From Mimachlamys varia (lineage: Eukaryota; Mollusca; Bivalvia; Pectinida; Pectinidae): a DNA stretch of 64,000 nucleotides. The stretch is taken from assembly GCA_947623455.1 (NCBI GenBank), contig OX392540.1, positions 8,015,432 through 8,079,431 on the forward strand. Reading direction: 5' to 3'. A model generated the notes under the pieces. The model was not told where the DNA came from. It did no database searches and saw only the letters and a list, made by a program, of their open reading frames with translations. Within the stretch, counting starts at the first letter, position 1. Each line of letters starts with the position of its first letter. Of this stretch, positions 47,907 to 60,120 are shown piece after piece. The translations under genes and the position numbers were made by a program.

Positions 47907-49227
47907 ACTCATACAATCATTGAGCAGGAAATACTTACAAATATTCAAACATCCCCGAAATGTTCGATTGATTATGTTACTGAATAATATTTTAGAAACA
48001 GAATACTTAATTATATAAAAGCTTAAAGCTCGTTTTAAACTTACAGAATGTACATACATTGTAGCTTATATGAAAATAATTTTAATACAGTATTAAACAG
48101 GGACGAGATATAAAATACTTTAGAGAGATCACAGATTCTTCAATTTGTGTAACTCGAATAAAAGTATTGTAAATTTATCTTCATAACGACTTCAGTGTAT
48201 ATTGTACAGACTTTAGTTTACCTGTACTTTAAACCCAACAGTTAACATGTATTTAGGCATGCAAATATACCAGATATATGCCACACGAGGCGACATCTGC
48301 ATTTTTTAAATTTTTACCAGAGTTTTGACTAAATAAGCATTTCTATTAATAAATTATCAACAGAACGAATCTCCTCACTGGTAATGACCCCTGCAAATTT
48401 AGATTTTGGTCAGGTAGAGAACAATCGTGTGTACAATCATATCTTATGCTCTGGAAGTGAATATATAAATGACCAAATGATGCGGTTTTATAAAAACACA
48501 GGGTTCGAAAATCGGCCGACCGGTTTCAGAGTTAGGACAGGTTAAAATTTGTTTTTTAACCTGTTTTGCCACAAGCTAATCAAGCGCTCCGCGAACCGCT
48601 AAAAGTTGGGCACACGTATTGGTGACGTCACAACGGGAACGCAACAAATATGGGCCCTACACGTCTCTCTATATAATAAGATATGCACGTCTAGTTAATT
48701 GTCAATCCAAAATATAAATATATTTTACAGCGAAACTAAGTGACGTACCATATTATGGTGGGGGGGGGGGGGGGGGTCTGAAATCGTCTATAAAATACCT
48801 TTGTTTTGAACTTTTCATAAAGAGGTATGGCGCATATTGGCCCATTTCGCCCTAAAAGTGACCGTTTTTTAAATAAAAAAATAAACATCAAAATGTGAGG
48901 TTTTGGAATACGAATATTAATAATATAACATTCAAATGCTCATAATTGCGAAAAATAAGTTCGTTCATTGCAATGACTATTTCATTAAATGACCATATAT
49001 TATCGTGTTATATGGAACTTTTGAGGGGGGGTTCCCAAATTTATGACATAGAATGCATCTGTGGAACAACTCTTATTTTGTTTATGTACCAAAAGACAAC
49101 TTTTTCTTAAAAAGTGGTCCTCTGATGCGCTGGTATCCGAAAAGGTAAAAAATGTTGTTGATGAAATATTTTAATATCAATATCAGCTAAACTGATTACA
49201 CATCAAAATAAAAGAGTGTAAAATCAT

Positions 49228-49285
49228 ATAGTGAACTTAGCTCAGATGGTTGTAACAGAAAGGGTCGGAGTTCGAATCACGAAAA
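49228..49285 (+). repeat. tRNA-like fragment
   Basis: 'acttagctcagatggttgta' resembles box A and 'ggtcggagttcgaatcacga' resembles box B at the expected distance. The acceptor arms do not pair, so it is a tRNA pseudogene or SINE head in the intron. Confidence 0.4.
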
Positions 49286-49476
49286 CGTCACTCTTTCTTT
49301 TTTTGTTTTACATCTTGTTGTTGTACGATATATAAAATACTTTTCTGTCATGTGTTAAAAGTATTTTAGTATTGGGAGATATTTACAAAAGGTCACGTGA
49401 TATTTTAACTGTAATTTTAGCTCGGACAAGCGAGCGTGTAGCTTAGGTCGGTATTGGCGGCAAGTGACCATACCTC

Positions 49477-51259
49477 TTAAGGGGCATCCCGCGAAAGCCT
49501 AAATGCCTGTTCTTGAATATACATGGCGTCTGTACTACTTATCATATTTTCCTGCTATCCCAATATTCAAAGTCCGCTCAAAATGTCTATATTGACCATT
49601 TGCTAAATCGCATTCCTCGAGAAAGCCCCGATAAAAATAGCGGTAATGACGCATCGTGACAGGTGTGCCGCAAGTTCCCTTATCGGTTTGACGGAAGAGA
49701 GGCCGTAAGGGAGGGGACGCGTATAATGTATACGGCTGATGAAACAGAGACAAAATCCGTGTATAAACTTATTGAATCACATTCACATTAAAATCAGACA
49801 TCAATTTCACACATACCGATATTCAAATGAAGAATAAATGTCGGCATATCGGCACCATTTTTCGACACCAGGAATTATCTATATTGCATATATTTACCGA
49901 GACCGGTACACATGGGTACGGAATACTGCCATGGTAAAAACCTTAATTTATGCAAAAGGTAATATTCACGAATCCAACTTTTCAGATGATTTCATAAAAG
50001 GTATGTACAGGGACGTATATGTGAGATACGTCTCTGGTATGTAGTATCCATTGAAAAGTAAAAAAGTAAAATGACATGAAATGTTTGCGATTTTTTTTCA
50101 ATTCAATGTCTTGGGAGATTTTTTTCAGACTATCCATATGTATACAATGTACGTTCATATTCATTTAAAATCTATCCAACTTTCAGCGTCTTCATACGTT
50201 AACACCTATCACAGAATGCAAATATTAAAGTTCATACACTCATATAACACACCACACACCAAACATGACTACATGCATATCAGATTTGGAACTGTTGAAA
50301 TACGGGTACATATAACTACCATGCAGTTATGATTATGTTATGATAATTCCGCTTTCTTTTTACATGTTTTTTATCGTTTTCTAAAGGGACGTTGACCTTT
50401 TCAAAAAAAAACTGCAGGAATGGGAAATACATATAAGTATATATTGTATATGTTTGTTGGTTTTTTCTTAATTTATTTTTTTCCCGTTATGTATATATTT
50501 TCGTATCAAATTCAATACCGGGGTCGCAACCCAATGATATTTGAACCTTCACTAATTTATAGATTAGGTATGAATATCACTTTTTTTACGCGTGAAGACG
50601 TGTTTTTTATTCCTTTTGTCTAAATTGAAGTCATATGTACCTCGGTCGCACGTCCCGTTTTACAACGTAATCAAACGACTTTTTCTGTTACGGTATATAT
50701 TGTATTTGAAACGGTCTTTCTATCCAGCAATATAATTAAATCATACCGTTTTACTGGAGCATGTGATATTATGATTATAAAGGGAAAATTATAAAATACA
50801 CTCTTAAGTTTAATTATACACGCATTTTATGAAACAGCGGACTACCGCTACACAAAAGAAATATGTTACATACACACAATAGATCAGTTAGTTTCTCCTT
50901 TTAATACTTCCCATCTCTAAATATGACTCTGTAACGCAGTCTTGTGTCATATTTTGACCATTCGGCAACTTTTCGCTTAGTAATAAGGCCTTATCGCGGT
51001 GTAACGGTAATACCAGGTAGAGTGTTTACAATGGAAACGACGCTCGGCTGCGCATGCGTTGGTAAGTGGAAACCCCAATCTGAAGCGTCTGGCTAAACCG
51101 ATAGAAATTCCACTAGTTATTTTGAAATTATTAATTTTATGAATACATATCAGCAAAATCCGTTCGTCAAAGTCCATAAGAATACCCACTCGATATATGT
51201 ATGTAATATTTTGAAAAAAATGATGAAAAAAAACTTAGTTTCGCGGGATGCCCCTTTAA
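49477..51259. mobile_element. 1.78-kb TTAA-flanked DNA element
   Basis: TTAA at 49477-49480 followed by GGGGCATCCCGCGAAA. At the other end TTTCGCGGGATGCCCC (51239-51254), one T, and TTAA at 51256-51259. This is a 16-bp perfect inverted repeat with TTAA flanks, as in piggyBac-like elements. The interior has only short frames (70 codons or fewer) and no recognisable transposase, so it is non-autonomous. It also contains a G13-free AT-rich body and the pair CAGGGACGTATAT / ATACGTCTCTG near 50007-50040. Confidence 0.8.
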
Positions 51260-52298
51260 GTGTTTAGATCTTGTGCAAATTCAATTTAAACCCATATGCG
51301 CTATCACATTGTAATACTCTGTGTCATTTAAAATGATACATATATCATTTGTCCAATGATTCAAGAGTGAAACTTGAAATAATACCCAATATTTTACATC
51401 TCAGGTTAATGTTCGTTATATTACGTAATCGGATTAGCGGGATAATCTACCTGGTCAGTTCGATAACTTCACACGTAACTTGCTACTCAAATAGCAAGTA
51501 ATTAATTTGGAGATGGGGGGGGGGGGGCTATCAAAGTTTAAACTGACTGGTAATAGTTGAGTATGTTGCGGTTATTATCCACTCTTTATAACTTCAAAAT
51601 GTGTACCCTAGATCTGTAGTTAGTTCCCAACTTTGAATGGAGCATAGACTATCGAGTTTACCTTTTGAAATCTGCAGAACCCGCCGTCAAGTTATACAGT
51701 ATATGTCACTTTATTAAATTTCAAATTTGACTCGTCTATTCAACTTGAAAAATACTTGCATGGTATGTCTGTATCACTTCATTATTTCATGTTTTAACAT
51801 AAATGAATTAAATGCGGATTAAAACCAATTAAGAAATCTTCTCATCTTATTTTCAAAAGATGTTCCATATTCATCTAATCTTATTTTTTTTCGAACAGAA
51901 TTCGAAATAAATTGTTCTTGATTTCTATTTCGATGTGGTGCCTGAAGACAGGTAACATCAGGATTTCGCCCGTTTTAAATAATCATGCATACTTTATAAA
52001 TTGTATAAATATCAAGTGTATGTTTTGAAGTCTTACAGTTTTTCCACAATAACCTGTTAAGCGTGGTAGCGAGTCCGGTGGTAATTGATTTATGGTCGAG
52101 TGATCATAACCACGTGTACATCACACCTGTGAAACTCCCGAACCCCCTCCCCACAAATTACGGTCCCCCGGGGCATATAACACCTTGCGATGATCAGTAG
52201 GGTCATTAATAAACTACAGCCTGGATATATAATCAGTGTCATATTCTTGAATCTATGACTCTCTACAAATAACAAGTCGTGATATACGGTTACCGTTG
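51260..52298. other. Intronic/intergenic, G13 run
   Basis: A run of 13 G at 51515-51527. Otherwise AT-rich with no recognised feature. Confidence 0.4.
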
Positions 52299-52313
52299 TG
52301 ACGTCACTTCCGG
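52299..52313. promoter_or_regulatory. CRE plus ETS-like composite site
   Basis: TGACGTCA immediately followed by CTTCCGG (inverse CCGGAAG, an ETS core). This pair is typical of broad promoters. No attached exon was identified; a minus-strand 89-codon frame covers the site but shows no domain. Confidence 0.35.
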
Positions 52314-53142
52314 TTGTATGACAAAATCGTGGATTTCTGATTCCTGAGAATTTTCTCACTTATTATTTACCAATCTTTTTATACACGAAAGATGGTTCAG
52401 CACTAAAGTTACCCTTTAAATACATTTTAATAATAAAACCTTTATACGATTTTTATATTTGAGTTATATACAAATTGAAATATTAAGATTTTGTAAAATT
52501 TGAACAGCGAACATATTTACAGTCTAGATGAATTATAGTGTTATCGCTGCCAGCGACGAATAACTTTCCTCTGCGTTACATCATTTCTCATTTTAGCCAA
52601 TCTATAGTTATTGCATAAAATGTCGCCATCATAAGCGCATCCCCATAAGCATCTAAAAATGATAACCAAACTATGTTGAAATATACCTTTGTTAAATCTA
52701 ACTGGAGACAAAATTTACGACACGACACATTTTGTCTTTATTTTTTTACGGCAAGGTACAACGATGTACGTTTTGAATTCGATTCCAAATCAACCGGACA
52801 AGCGTTGCTTGGAGGCAACAATATCCTGAGAATATTTTTGATGCATTTTTGTATTAAACGTTTACAAATAATTAAATTGGATCGGTATTATCATGTGTGA
52901 TTTAAAAACATGTACTTTATCTCACTAACTAAGGTGTGATGAAAACCTTCATTGGTCTGATGATTATTAATTGTGCCAATTATTGTTTTCATACATTTTG
53001 TGTAGCTAAAAAGACCTTTCCTTTAATATTGAAAACAACATTCTCCCCTTATTTCGTTGATAATGTGGCTTTTGATACAATGGCAGATACAAACTTTAAA
53101 TTGTTATACAAAAATTATATCCCATTACAGAGATGCATATAT

Positions 53143-53160
53143 ATATATATATATATATAT
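53143..53160. repeat. AT dinucleotide microsatellite
   Basis: About nine TA units. Confidence 0.85.
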
Positions 53161-53309
53161 GAAAATTAACAGTGAAACCCATGCGGCCGTACTCCGATTC
53201 AAAGATCACACCAATCGGCTACCGTGAGTTATTGTAATTGTCAAAAATGTTATCATAAATCCGGACCGGGTATAACAAACATTAGTCTCGAATCGAAATA
53301 TATTAATGG

Positions 53310-53686
53310 TTAAAGGCCCAATACACGTAACTTTCGGCAAAACTTGAAGCGAAAATCAAGCATAATAACTTATTATATTTATAGATTATTTAAGATAAGC
53401 TGATATCAGCAATCATTAAGATAAATTCTTCCTGGGTTACCGGTACAGCAATAGTGGGAACTCGGAAAACACGCGGCCGTTTTGAACCGTCTTTTACCTT
53501 CGACAGTGGGCTACACCTGAATTATTTTCAGTTCTATGGATTTTTCTGTCAACAGTTCCTTGTTAGTTACCGCTCAGGTTTACTTCGTTTTAGGCTTATT
53601 TTTGCATCGTTATTAACTGGATTTTTTTGTCAGAATTTTTCAGAATCACGAACAAATTCACGAAGTTACGTATAGTGGGTCTTTAA
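53310..53686 (-). mobile_element. TTAA-flanked MITE F, copy 3 (inverted)
   Basis: TTAA then AGGCCCAATACACGTAAC at the left. Right end GTTACGTATAGTGGGTCT plus TTAA, with two changes in the terminal repeat. Inverse orientation to copies 1 and 2. Non-coding. Confidence 0.85.
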
Positions 53687-53689
53687 AAC

Positions 53690-55190
53690 AGTCGGAGTAG
53701 TAAATCACTGTAACCAAACAATAACGAATTCGGATATAAATTTCAACCCATTAAAAAATGATTACAATATTAAAGGACAAGTCATTAATTGAGTAATCGG
53801 CAAATTCAACAGTCGTTGGCTACCGGAGTAGTTCCGGTACTTCCCTCCCTATTGAATCAATTGAATCTCAATTATTAATGCCAATGCCCTAAACCGTTTT
53901 ACCCAAACAATCACCTGCCTCCAGTGTCTCGGCTCCCCAGGGGTTATTTGTGTTTCCAAGTTTTTCATATAGACTTTTGATTTATATCAAATAACTAGCA
54001 AATAGATATGAAGTGAATGATTTGAAGATCATTTCGATGGTCTTATAATTAGTTTTACAAAGGTGTCATCCCATATGCACAATATTTTTAAGTCGATATG
54101 TAAGAAGAAAAGTAATAAAATTGTATACAATTTAAATCATTTACAGATTTGAAATTAACTTAATTTAAAAAATCATAAAAAGACATTATTTTTTTTCATT
54201 AAATAACGACTGATAGTGATGACATGCCCATTCACGGTCATTTTTAGCCGCCACATAGTTCTTAATGGTAGAAAAGCTAGAATACAAATTCTCCATTCAA
54301 ATCTCAATACGCTCACCAATATAAAATGAACTTATCATAGCTACAGATCATTCAAGATCATCAAACCTATGATAACGGTAATCGATCATTTGTCAAGGTG
54401 AATTTCGACCATACAGAAAGGGGCATTAAGAAGAGTTTTGCTGTTAAAAGATATAATGTGTTATAAATTCTAATGACAATGCGATCTATTACGAAAGTTC
54501 AACTTAGTATTGACTTTGAAACGAAATATAGGTTTTCCAGTTTAACGGCCTTCCCCTATCGCCACATAAGAACATTGTGTAGCTATGTTCTATAAGGAAT
54601 GAATGGCGTATTTTTTTTTCAATTTTCATGCTGATATGAATGAACAGCGGTAACAACCTTATTATATGTAGCCCGCTTCATGCAACCGATTTGCATTCAT
54701 GCTGACATGGAATGTAAGAAAAAAACCGAATTTATTTACAATTTTACTATTAAACAATTAAAATGATCAGTTCTAAAATAATTAATCTATTAACTGATAA
54801 TTTCAGTAGTCATTTAAACGCCAATTAGCGGAACAGTCATACTTTTGTGCCAATAATTAATCGTAGTCGTTTGGGTGTTTGACTAATGTTAACCTATCAT
54901 ATTGTAATTGGTGGTACCTAAAATGAATCGTGGTTCACTGAAACTCCTCAATGATGTTGTCATTGGTATCGGTTTGAGTTAATGCCGGAGACGGATGCAG
55001 CGATGACAAAAATTATAGAAAAAATACATGTAATTTGAAAGATTAAAAACTGAAAGATTTTAAAATGGATTTTACACCTTTTGAACACAAATATCTTGTT
55101 TTGGTAAATTACTAATTCAAATAATTTTATATCAAATGATATAAAAACATTGCAGAAAATGGTAGCTACATGTATATGAATTTATTTCAG
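53690..55190. other. Intron 1 remainder, nothing recognised
   Basis: AT-rich sequence up to the acceptor of the exon at 55191. No repeat copy recognised. Confidence 0.4.
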
Positions 55191-55484
55191 ATCCAGAAAA
55201 ACCACCTCTATGATGTACAGTGGGGAAGGGCACAGGACGTTGCTACTGGCCTAGTACTCAACGCAGGAACAGAGAGAGAGATGAGAGATGACTTGAAAAG
55301 ACGGGAGCAAACTACTCGCAGCCCATGTTCTGTTTCTGACACCACAGTCACCCCACCGTCATCACCGACGCCACCCACTTCGCCTGAGCAACCAACTGTT
55401 AGAGCACCTAGGAAAAGGGCTAGAACTCTGCCACCACTCATTGATACATGTACTCCGCACAGAGAAACAAACAGACAAGGAAAG
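55191..55484 (+). CDS. Unidentified gene, second coding exon
   Basis: Acceptor 'tttatttcag' at 55181-55190, then 98 codons in phase 0 ending AAG before the donor GTTAGT at 55485. It is the continuation of the 47359 exon (residues 38-135). It reads IQKNHLYDVQWGRAQDVATG, then LVLNAGTEREMRDDLKRREQ. A Ser/Thr/Pro-rich low-complexity stretch (about 79-108) follows, then a basic patch PRKRAR (110-115) that resembles a nuclear localisation signal. The first part could be a small beta-barrel module, because the pattern YDVQWG..QDVATGLVL recalls Tudor- or chromo-like folds; this is a guess. Clearly higher GC than the flanks. The 20-bp minisatellite begins about 190 bp into the next intron. Confidence 0.7.
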
Positions 55485-55676
55485 GTTAGTATCTATTCAC
55501 ATCACATTAATTGCAAGTTTATGATGATATACCAGGTCGGCTGTTCAAATCGTCGTTCATCCGTCTGTCCTGAATTATTTCCAATCCTATTAACATGTCT
55601 GACGTCCCTCAGTGTGTTTAAAGTAAATACATTAAACATTTATTTACCAAACCTCAGACTCAAAATTCATTTCAGT

Positions 55677-56125
55677 GTCAGTGTACTCCCTATCCGGGGT
55701 CAGTACTCCCTCTCTGGGATCAGTACTCCGTATCCGGGGTCAGTACTCCCTCTCTGGGATCAGTACTCCGTATCCGGGGTCAGTACTCCCTATCCGGGAT
55801 CAGTACTCCCTATCCGGGGTCAGTACTCCCTATCCGGGGTCAACACTCCCTATCCGGGGTCAGTACTCCCTATCCAAGGTCAGTACTCCCTATCCGGGGT
55901 CAGTACTCCTTCTCCGGGGTCAGTACTCCCTATCCGGGATCAGTACTCCCTATCCGGGGTCAGTACTCCTTCTCCGGGGTCAGTATTCATTCTCCGTGGC
56001 CAATACTCCCTTTCCGGGGTCAATATTCATTCTCCGAGGCCAATACTCCCTTTCCGGGACCAGTACTCCCTCGTTCAATACTCCCTTGTCTGATTCAGTA
56101 CTCCCTTGCCTGAGTCAGTACTCCC
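55677..56125 (+). repeat. 20-bp minisatellite in intron 2
   Basis: About 22 copies of 'cagtactccctatccggggt' in perfect 20-bp register with a few variant units (tctctgggat, ttctccgggg). Since 20 is not divisible by three and the unit has no stop in any phase on the plus strand, it lets the exon frame run on to 56093. This read-through is not a real coding extension. Confidence 0.92.
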
Positions 56126-56594
56126 TCTGCGGGGATAATGGTTTGGTTTTTAAGTTACAAGGACATCTTTTTACTGATTAAGTTTAACTGGACACATGTG
56201 ATTTTTCTATCATAAAACTATAGATGATAGTCATTACAACTCCAGAAACGAATGGTGTGTGATAAAACTAAATGAAACAAATAACACCCAGTGTCTGGTC
56301 ACATTTTTCGAATTATATTTCTTTAATCACACTTACAACAGTACATGTAAAGCACTTACAAACTGGAGAACATATTTTTACAAGCACAGCCCATAACAGA
56401 TAACCTCGCACTCCAAAATTGAATTCCACCCTCACATAATAATATAATCATCATCATAAAACATCAATTGCGATCATCAATAGTCATCATCCTAATCACA
56501 ACGATTATCAGTCATTAACTCAATATTAGGCTTAACAATAAACCATCATCATCGTCTGTTTTCATCACATGATCATCATCTCAATACTACCGTG
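56126..56594. other. Spacer, nothing firm recognised
   Basis: ATC-rich simple sequence around 56440-56580. It lies downstream of the transposase stop at 56595. I looked here for a transposon inverted repeat and found none. Confidence 0.4.
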
Positions 56595-58967
56595 TTATAT
56601 ATACGATGCGGCTTTCTGTTTTAATTCAATAGAGTTAAGTTTGTCACTAAAATATTTGAAGTTCTTTCCGTGCGACTTCTCCGGAAACAGTCTGTCTGGC
56701 ACACTGCCGGTAGCGTTACCTCCCATCAGCACCACGACTGGGGCAACTTTGTAGACGTGGTCTATGAAGCGCGAACACAATTCGGGGGTCATCTGCTTAT
56801 CCCAGAACCCAGTTATGGCACTGACCAGCTCGTCCTTGGTATGCGGGTCGTCCTTGATAATATGGCGTTTCATTAAACTCCACACCATTTCTATGGGGTT
56901 GAGATCAGGACTTTCTGTTAATATAAATAAGCATGATGGATTAGGACAAAAAAAAAGATTGCACAAACAGATTTTCGACAACAATTGGCATGCGTCAGAG
57001 TAATAAGGGGATTATGGGTTTGAAGCAGCCAATTCAATACTTCTTAACTTCTGTATAGGACTGTATAACTGTATGATATTGGGTATCAAAGTCCTGTATG
57101 GCTGAACCATAAATACTATAATTCTTTCAATAAACTTTACCGAGTGGAATATAGGAGAGATAATGTTTCTCCAAGACAGTACAAATAGTTTATTCATTTA
57201 TATACAATGAAATACAAATTCAAAAATATGATTACCCCATAAAAGACATGAAGCTATAACTTCTTTCCAATAGTTATACGCTATAATGTATTCTAACTTA
57301 TGTGTAATTGACATAAAGATATCTGTGAAAGTAAACGTTAAGCGATAACGTTAACCCTCTGAATATCCGTTAAAACCCTTCATATTTGACTATCGATATC
57401 ACTGGTATAAGTTATTGCTGGTTATTAATGTATTTTGTAAGATGTCGTTCATTAATCTTTCTCCTGTCACTATAACATGCCACGCTATAAAGAACCATAC
57501 TAGCATGGGTACAATAAACGAAACACCATTCTTACCAGAAGGCCAGATATCCCACCAATTGATTCCACAATCGATCATAGTATCTCTTGCCAGTTTGGAT
57601 CTGAAAATATAAAACACCATTACAATGTACATTCAATATTTCCTCTAAAAATAATCAAAATACTGTAGAGCTTGGAAACTCCAGAACCGAACATTTTCTA
57701 TGAAGTATAGTTACGACCACGCCGATATAGTACATCAAAAGTACCAACGGCAACTTCAACTGTAACTGACTGACGGTGTGTACGTCACCGATTGTCGATC
57801 ATGGCACTGCGTGCAACAAGCACAGACCTAATGGGATTAACTAATGCGGAATCATAGCGATACCGAATCAACAAGCATACACATTTTTATGGAAATAATA
57901 TATTTTCGCTATCAATATCAAAAAGTTCCTTTACAACTTCTCGTAATGACGCTACCATGCAAGTCACAACGAGTAAGTGCTTAGGAAAAATAGAAAGTTC
58001 ACTATTCCAAAAATATTGACAGATTACACCCCCCCCCCCCCCCCCCACAAAAGTCACTTTCCCCAAAGGAACTGTTCTTGTTTATACTCATATTCGAACG
58101 GAAATAACCTGAATAGAAAAACTGTCTCTTGATTCTGCAAGGTTATATACAGGGACGTATATACATTTATGTAAGTGGTACACAAATTCTATTGGCTATT
58201 TCAAGTGTATAAGACATATACTACACATACCTGTGTTTAGGATCATTGTCCTGTTGGAACCTGTGTTCGTCAGGGAAACGTTTCAAAATGAACGGATGCA
58301 GAGTCCCTCGAATAATTTCCCGGGAAAAGAATTTCGACTCCATGATGTCCTCAAAGATACATAAATCCGATGCACCCCGTTTACTAATTGCACCCCACAC
58401 ATGCACTTTCAGCGGATGTTTTGGCTTTCCAATGTGATAAGCGGGCATCCCTTTCTGTCTGTAGCTATACACTCTGTTTTGGTGAAGCTGGACAGAGCAC
58501 TCATCCGAAAAAATGACATTGTCCAAGCTGTCGTTCGATTGAATAAGGTCTTTACAAAATGTCACTCGCTTGACCTTGTTATTGTTCCTAATCAATTGGC
58601 AATACCGCGGCTTTGAATTTGTATACCCCGCAGATGATACTGCCCTACACACAGTTGCAGAACTTAAGTTCGATCCATGTTCTGACAATACTCTCTTGAC
58701 ATCTTTCAACGTAGAACAAGGTTCAGAGTTAAGTGTCTTTGTTACAATATCAAGTTCAACATCTTGTCGTGGCTGCTGTTTTGGCTTTAAAATAGGCATA
58801 TTTCCAGAATCAAAATGACCGGACTGGTACTGCGAAATGTGAAATTTGATAGCTCCAACAGAAAGTGAAGATCTGTTTGACAAAGCCCTATGTATCATCC
58901 GTGGCCGATATCCTGCCCTGTGCAGTCTTACAATCTCTAACTTCAGGTCACTGTTAACTTTCGGCAT
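56595..58967 (-). CDS. Tc1-like DDE transposase gene with two introns
   Basis: Three exons on the minus strand (58967-58231, 57600-57536 and 56914-56595) join through GT-AG introns (donors GTATGT and GTAAGA; acceptors ttttcag and ttaacag) into an uninterrupted 373-residue protein. Residues 1-115 form paired helix-turn-helix DNA-binding domains (start [20 protein letters not shown]). The catalytic triad is D155 in [10 protein letters not shown]240 in FQQDNDPKH and E276 in [11 protein letters not shown]. Between D240 and E276 are 35 residues, while classical Tc1 has 34. Intron 1 splits the codon after DPKH and intron 2 splits the one before SPDLNPIE. The C-terminus after 330 ([11 protein letters not shown] and on) is unusual. 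Family role: cut-and-paste at TA. No flanking inverted repeats seen, so domestication or an intron-bearing lineage are both possible. Confidence 0.88.
58029..58046. repeat. C18 homopolymer in transposase intron 1
   Basis: Eighteen consecutive C. One of seven long C or G runs in the window. Confidence 0.95.
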
Positions 58968-59049
58968 TTTGCTAATAAGCTTGTAATTAAATTGAATATC
59001 ACGATTTTAAATACCATACTAGCTACCACGTGACTCGTGCAGACGCTGA

Positions 59050-59073
59050 ATTTATATGCGATGTTCTGATTGG
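59050..59073 (-). promoter_or_regulatory. TATA and CCAAT boxes upstream of the transposase gene
   Basis: On the minus strand CCAAT (59073-59069, in gaccaatcag) and TATAAAT (59056-59050, in gcatataaattcag) lie about 85-105 nt before the ATG at 58967. The TATA box is at a plausible distance for a short 5' UTR. Confidence 0.5.
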
Positions 59074-59114
59074 TCAAGTATTCCACACGCTTATCTGAGT
59101 ACCTGAGTACCTGT

Positions 59115-59320
59115 TACAGGTAAATCCTGCCCAGGTAACTAACATCCGGTGATGCTGATATAAAGGAATGTAATATACACCGACACAGGTAAATCCTGGC
59201 CAGGTAACTAACATCCGGTGATGCTGATATAAAGGAATGTAATATACACCGACACAGGTAAATCCTGGCTAGGTAACTAACATCCGGTGATGCTGGTACA
59301 ATAGATGTACTGTACATTAA
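59115..59320 (+). repeat. 69-bp tandem repeat, three copies
   Basis: Units start at 59115, 59184 and 59253 with 'acaggtaaatcctg', and share 'ggtaactaacatccggtgat' and 'gatataaaggaatgtaatat'. The minus strand reads as a 23-residue repeat, a by-product. Confidence 0.9.
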
Positions 59321-59723
59321 CATAAAATAGTTTCTTTAGATGTGATAGTTACTGGGACCTCAAAAATAGATTAGTTGTGACTCTTCAGTACGGAATTTAT
59401 TTAGTAACTGACCAAAATCATCGCCAAGACCAGAGACGTACAAATGCATGTACTATACGTCCCCGCAAACACATGGAAACTATGAAACGCATTCCTATAA
59501 AATATTTTACACATGTTCGTAGGACAACCATCGTTATAACCGCCATCTTTCGGACACGTAATATTTTTTTATAGTTTTTTTCACCCGTAGAGATTTATTT
59601 GATATCTCCTCTGATAATACTCCACAGCCGATTTCAAGAGATATTACACATTACAGCTTTAAAATTGTAGCAATGCCATGTACATCCAAGATAGTCACAA
59701 AGACGAATTATATTTGTTCTGTC

Positions 59724-60119
59724 TTAAAGGCCCAATATACGTAACTTTCGGCAAAACTTGAAACGAAAATCACGCCTAATAACTTATTATATTTATAGAT
59801 ATAGTTAAGATTAACTGATATCAGCAATATTTAAGATTAATTCTTTCGCGGTTACCGGTACAGCAGCAGTTGAAATACGCTATTTGTAAACACGCGTCCA
59901 TTTCGAACCGTCTTCTACCTTCGGTTTGTTGTTGAAGTGGGCCCCACCTGAATTATTTTCAATTCTTTGGATTTTTTTTGTCAAGAGTTTCTTGTAAGTT
60001 ACCGCTAAAGTTTACTTCGGTTTAGGCTTATTTTTGCATGGTTATCAACTGGATTTTTTTTTCAGAATTTTTCACAATCACGAAAATTTCCCTGAAGTTA
60101 CGTATATTGGGCCTTTTAA
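59724..60119 (-). mobile_element. TTAA-flanked MITE F, copy 4 (inverted)
   Basis: TTAA plus AGGCCCAATATACGTAAC at the left; GTTACGTATATTGGGCCT, one extra T, and TTAA at the right. Same orientation as copy 3, with about 395 bp. Confidence 0.88.
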
Positions 60120-60120
60120 A

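Noticed and set aside
55675..56181. Ser/Gly/Tyr repeat proteins in overlapping frames
   Set aside because: Product of a stop-free 20-bp intronic minisatellite; the true exon ends at the donor at 55485.
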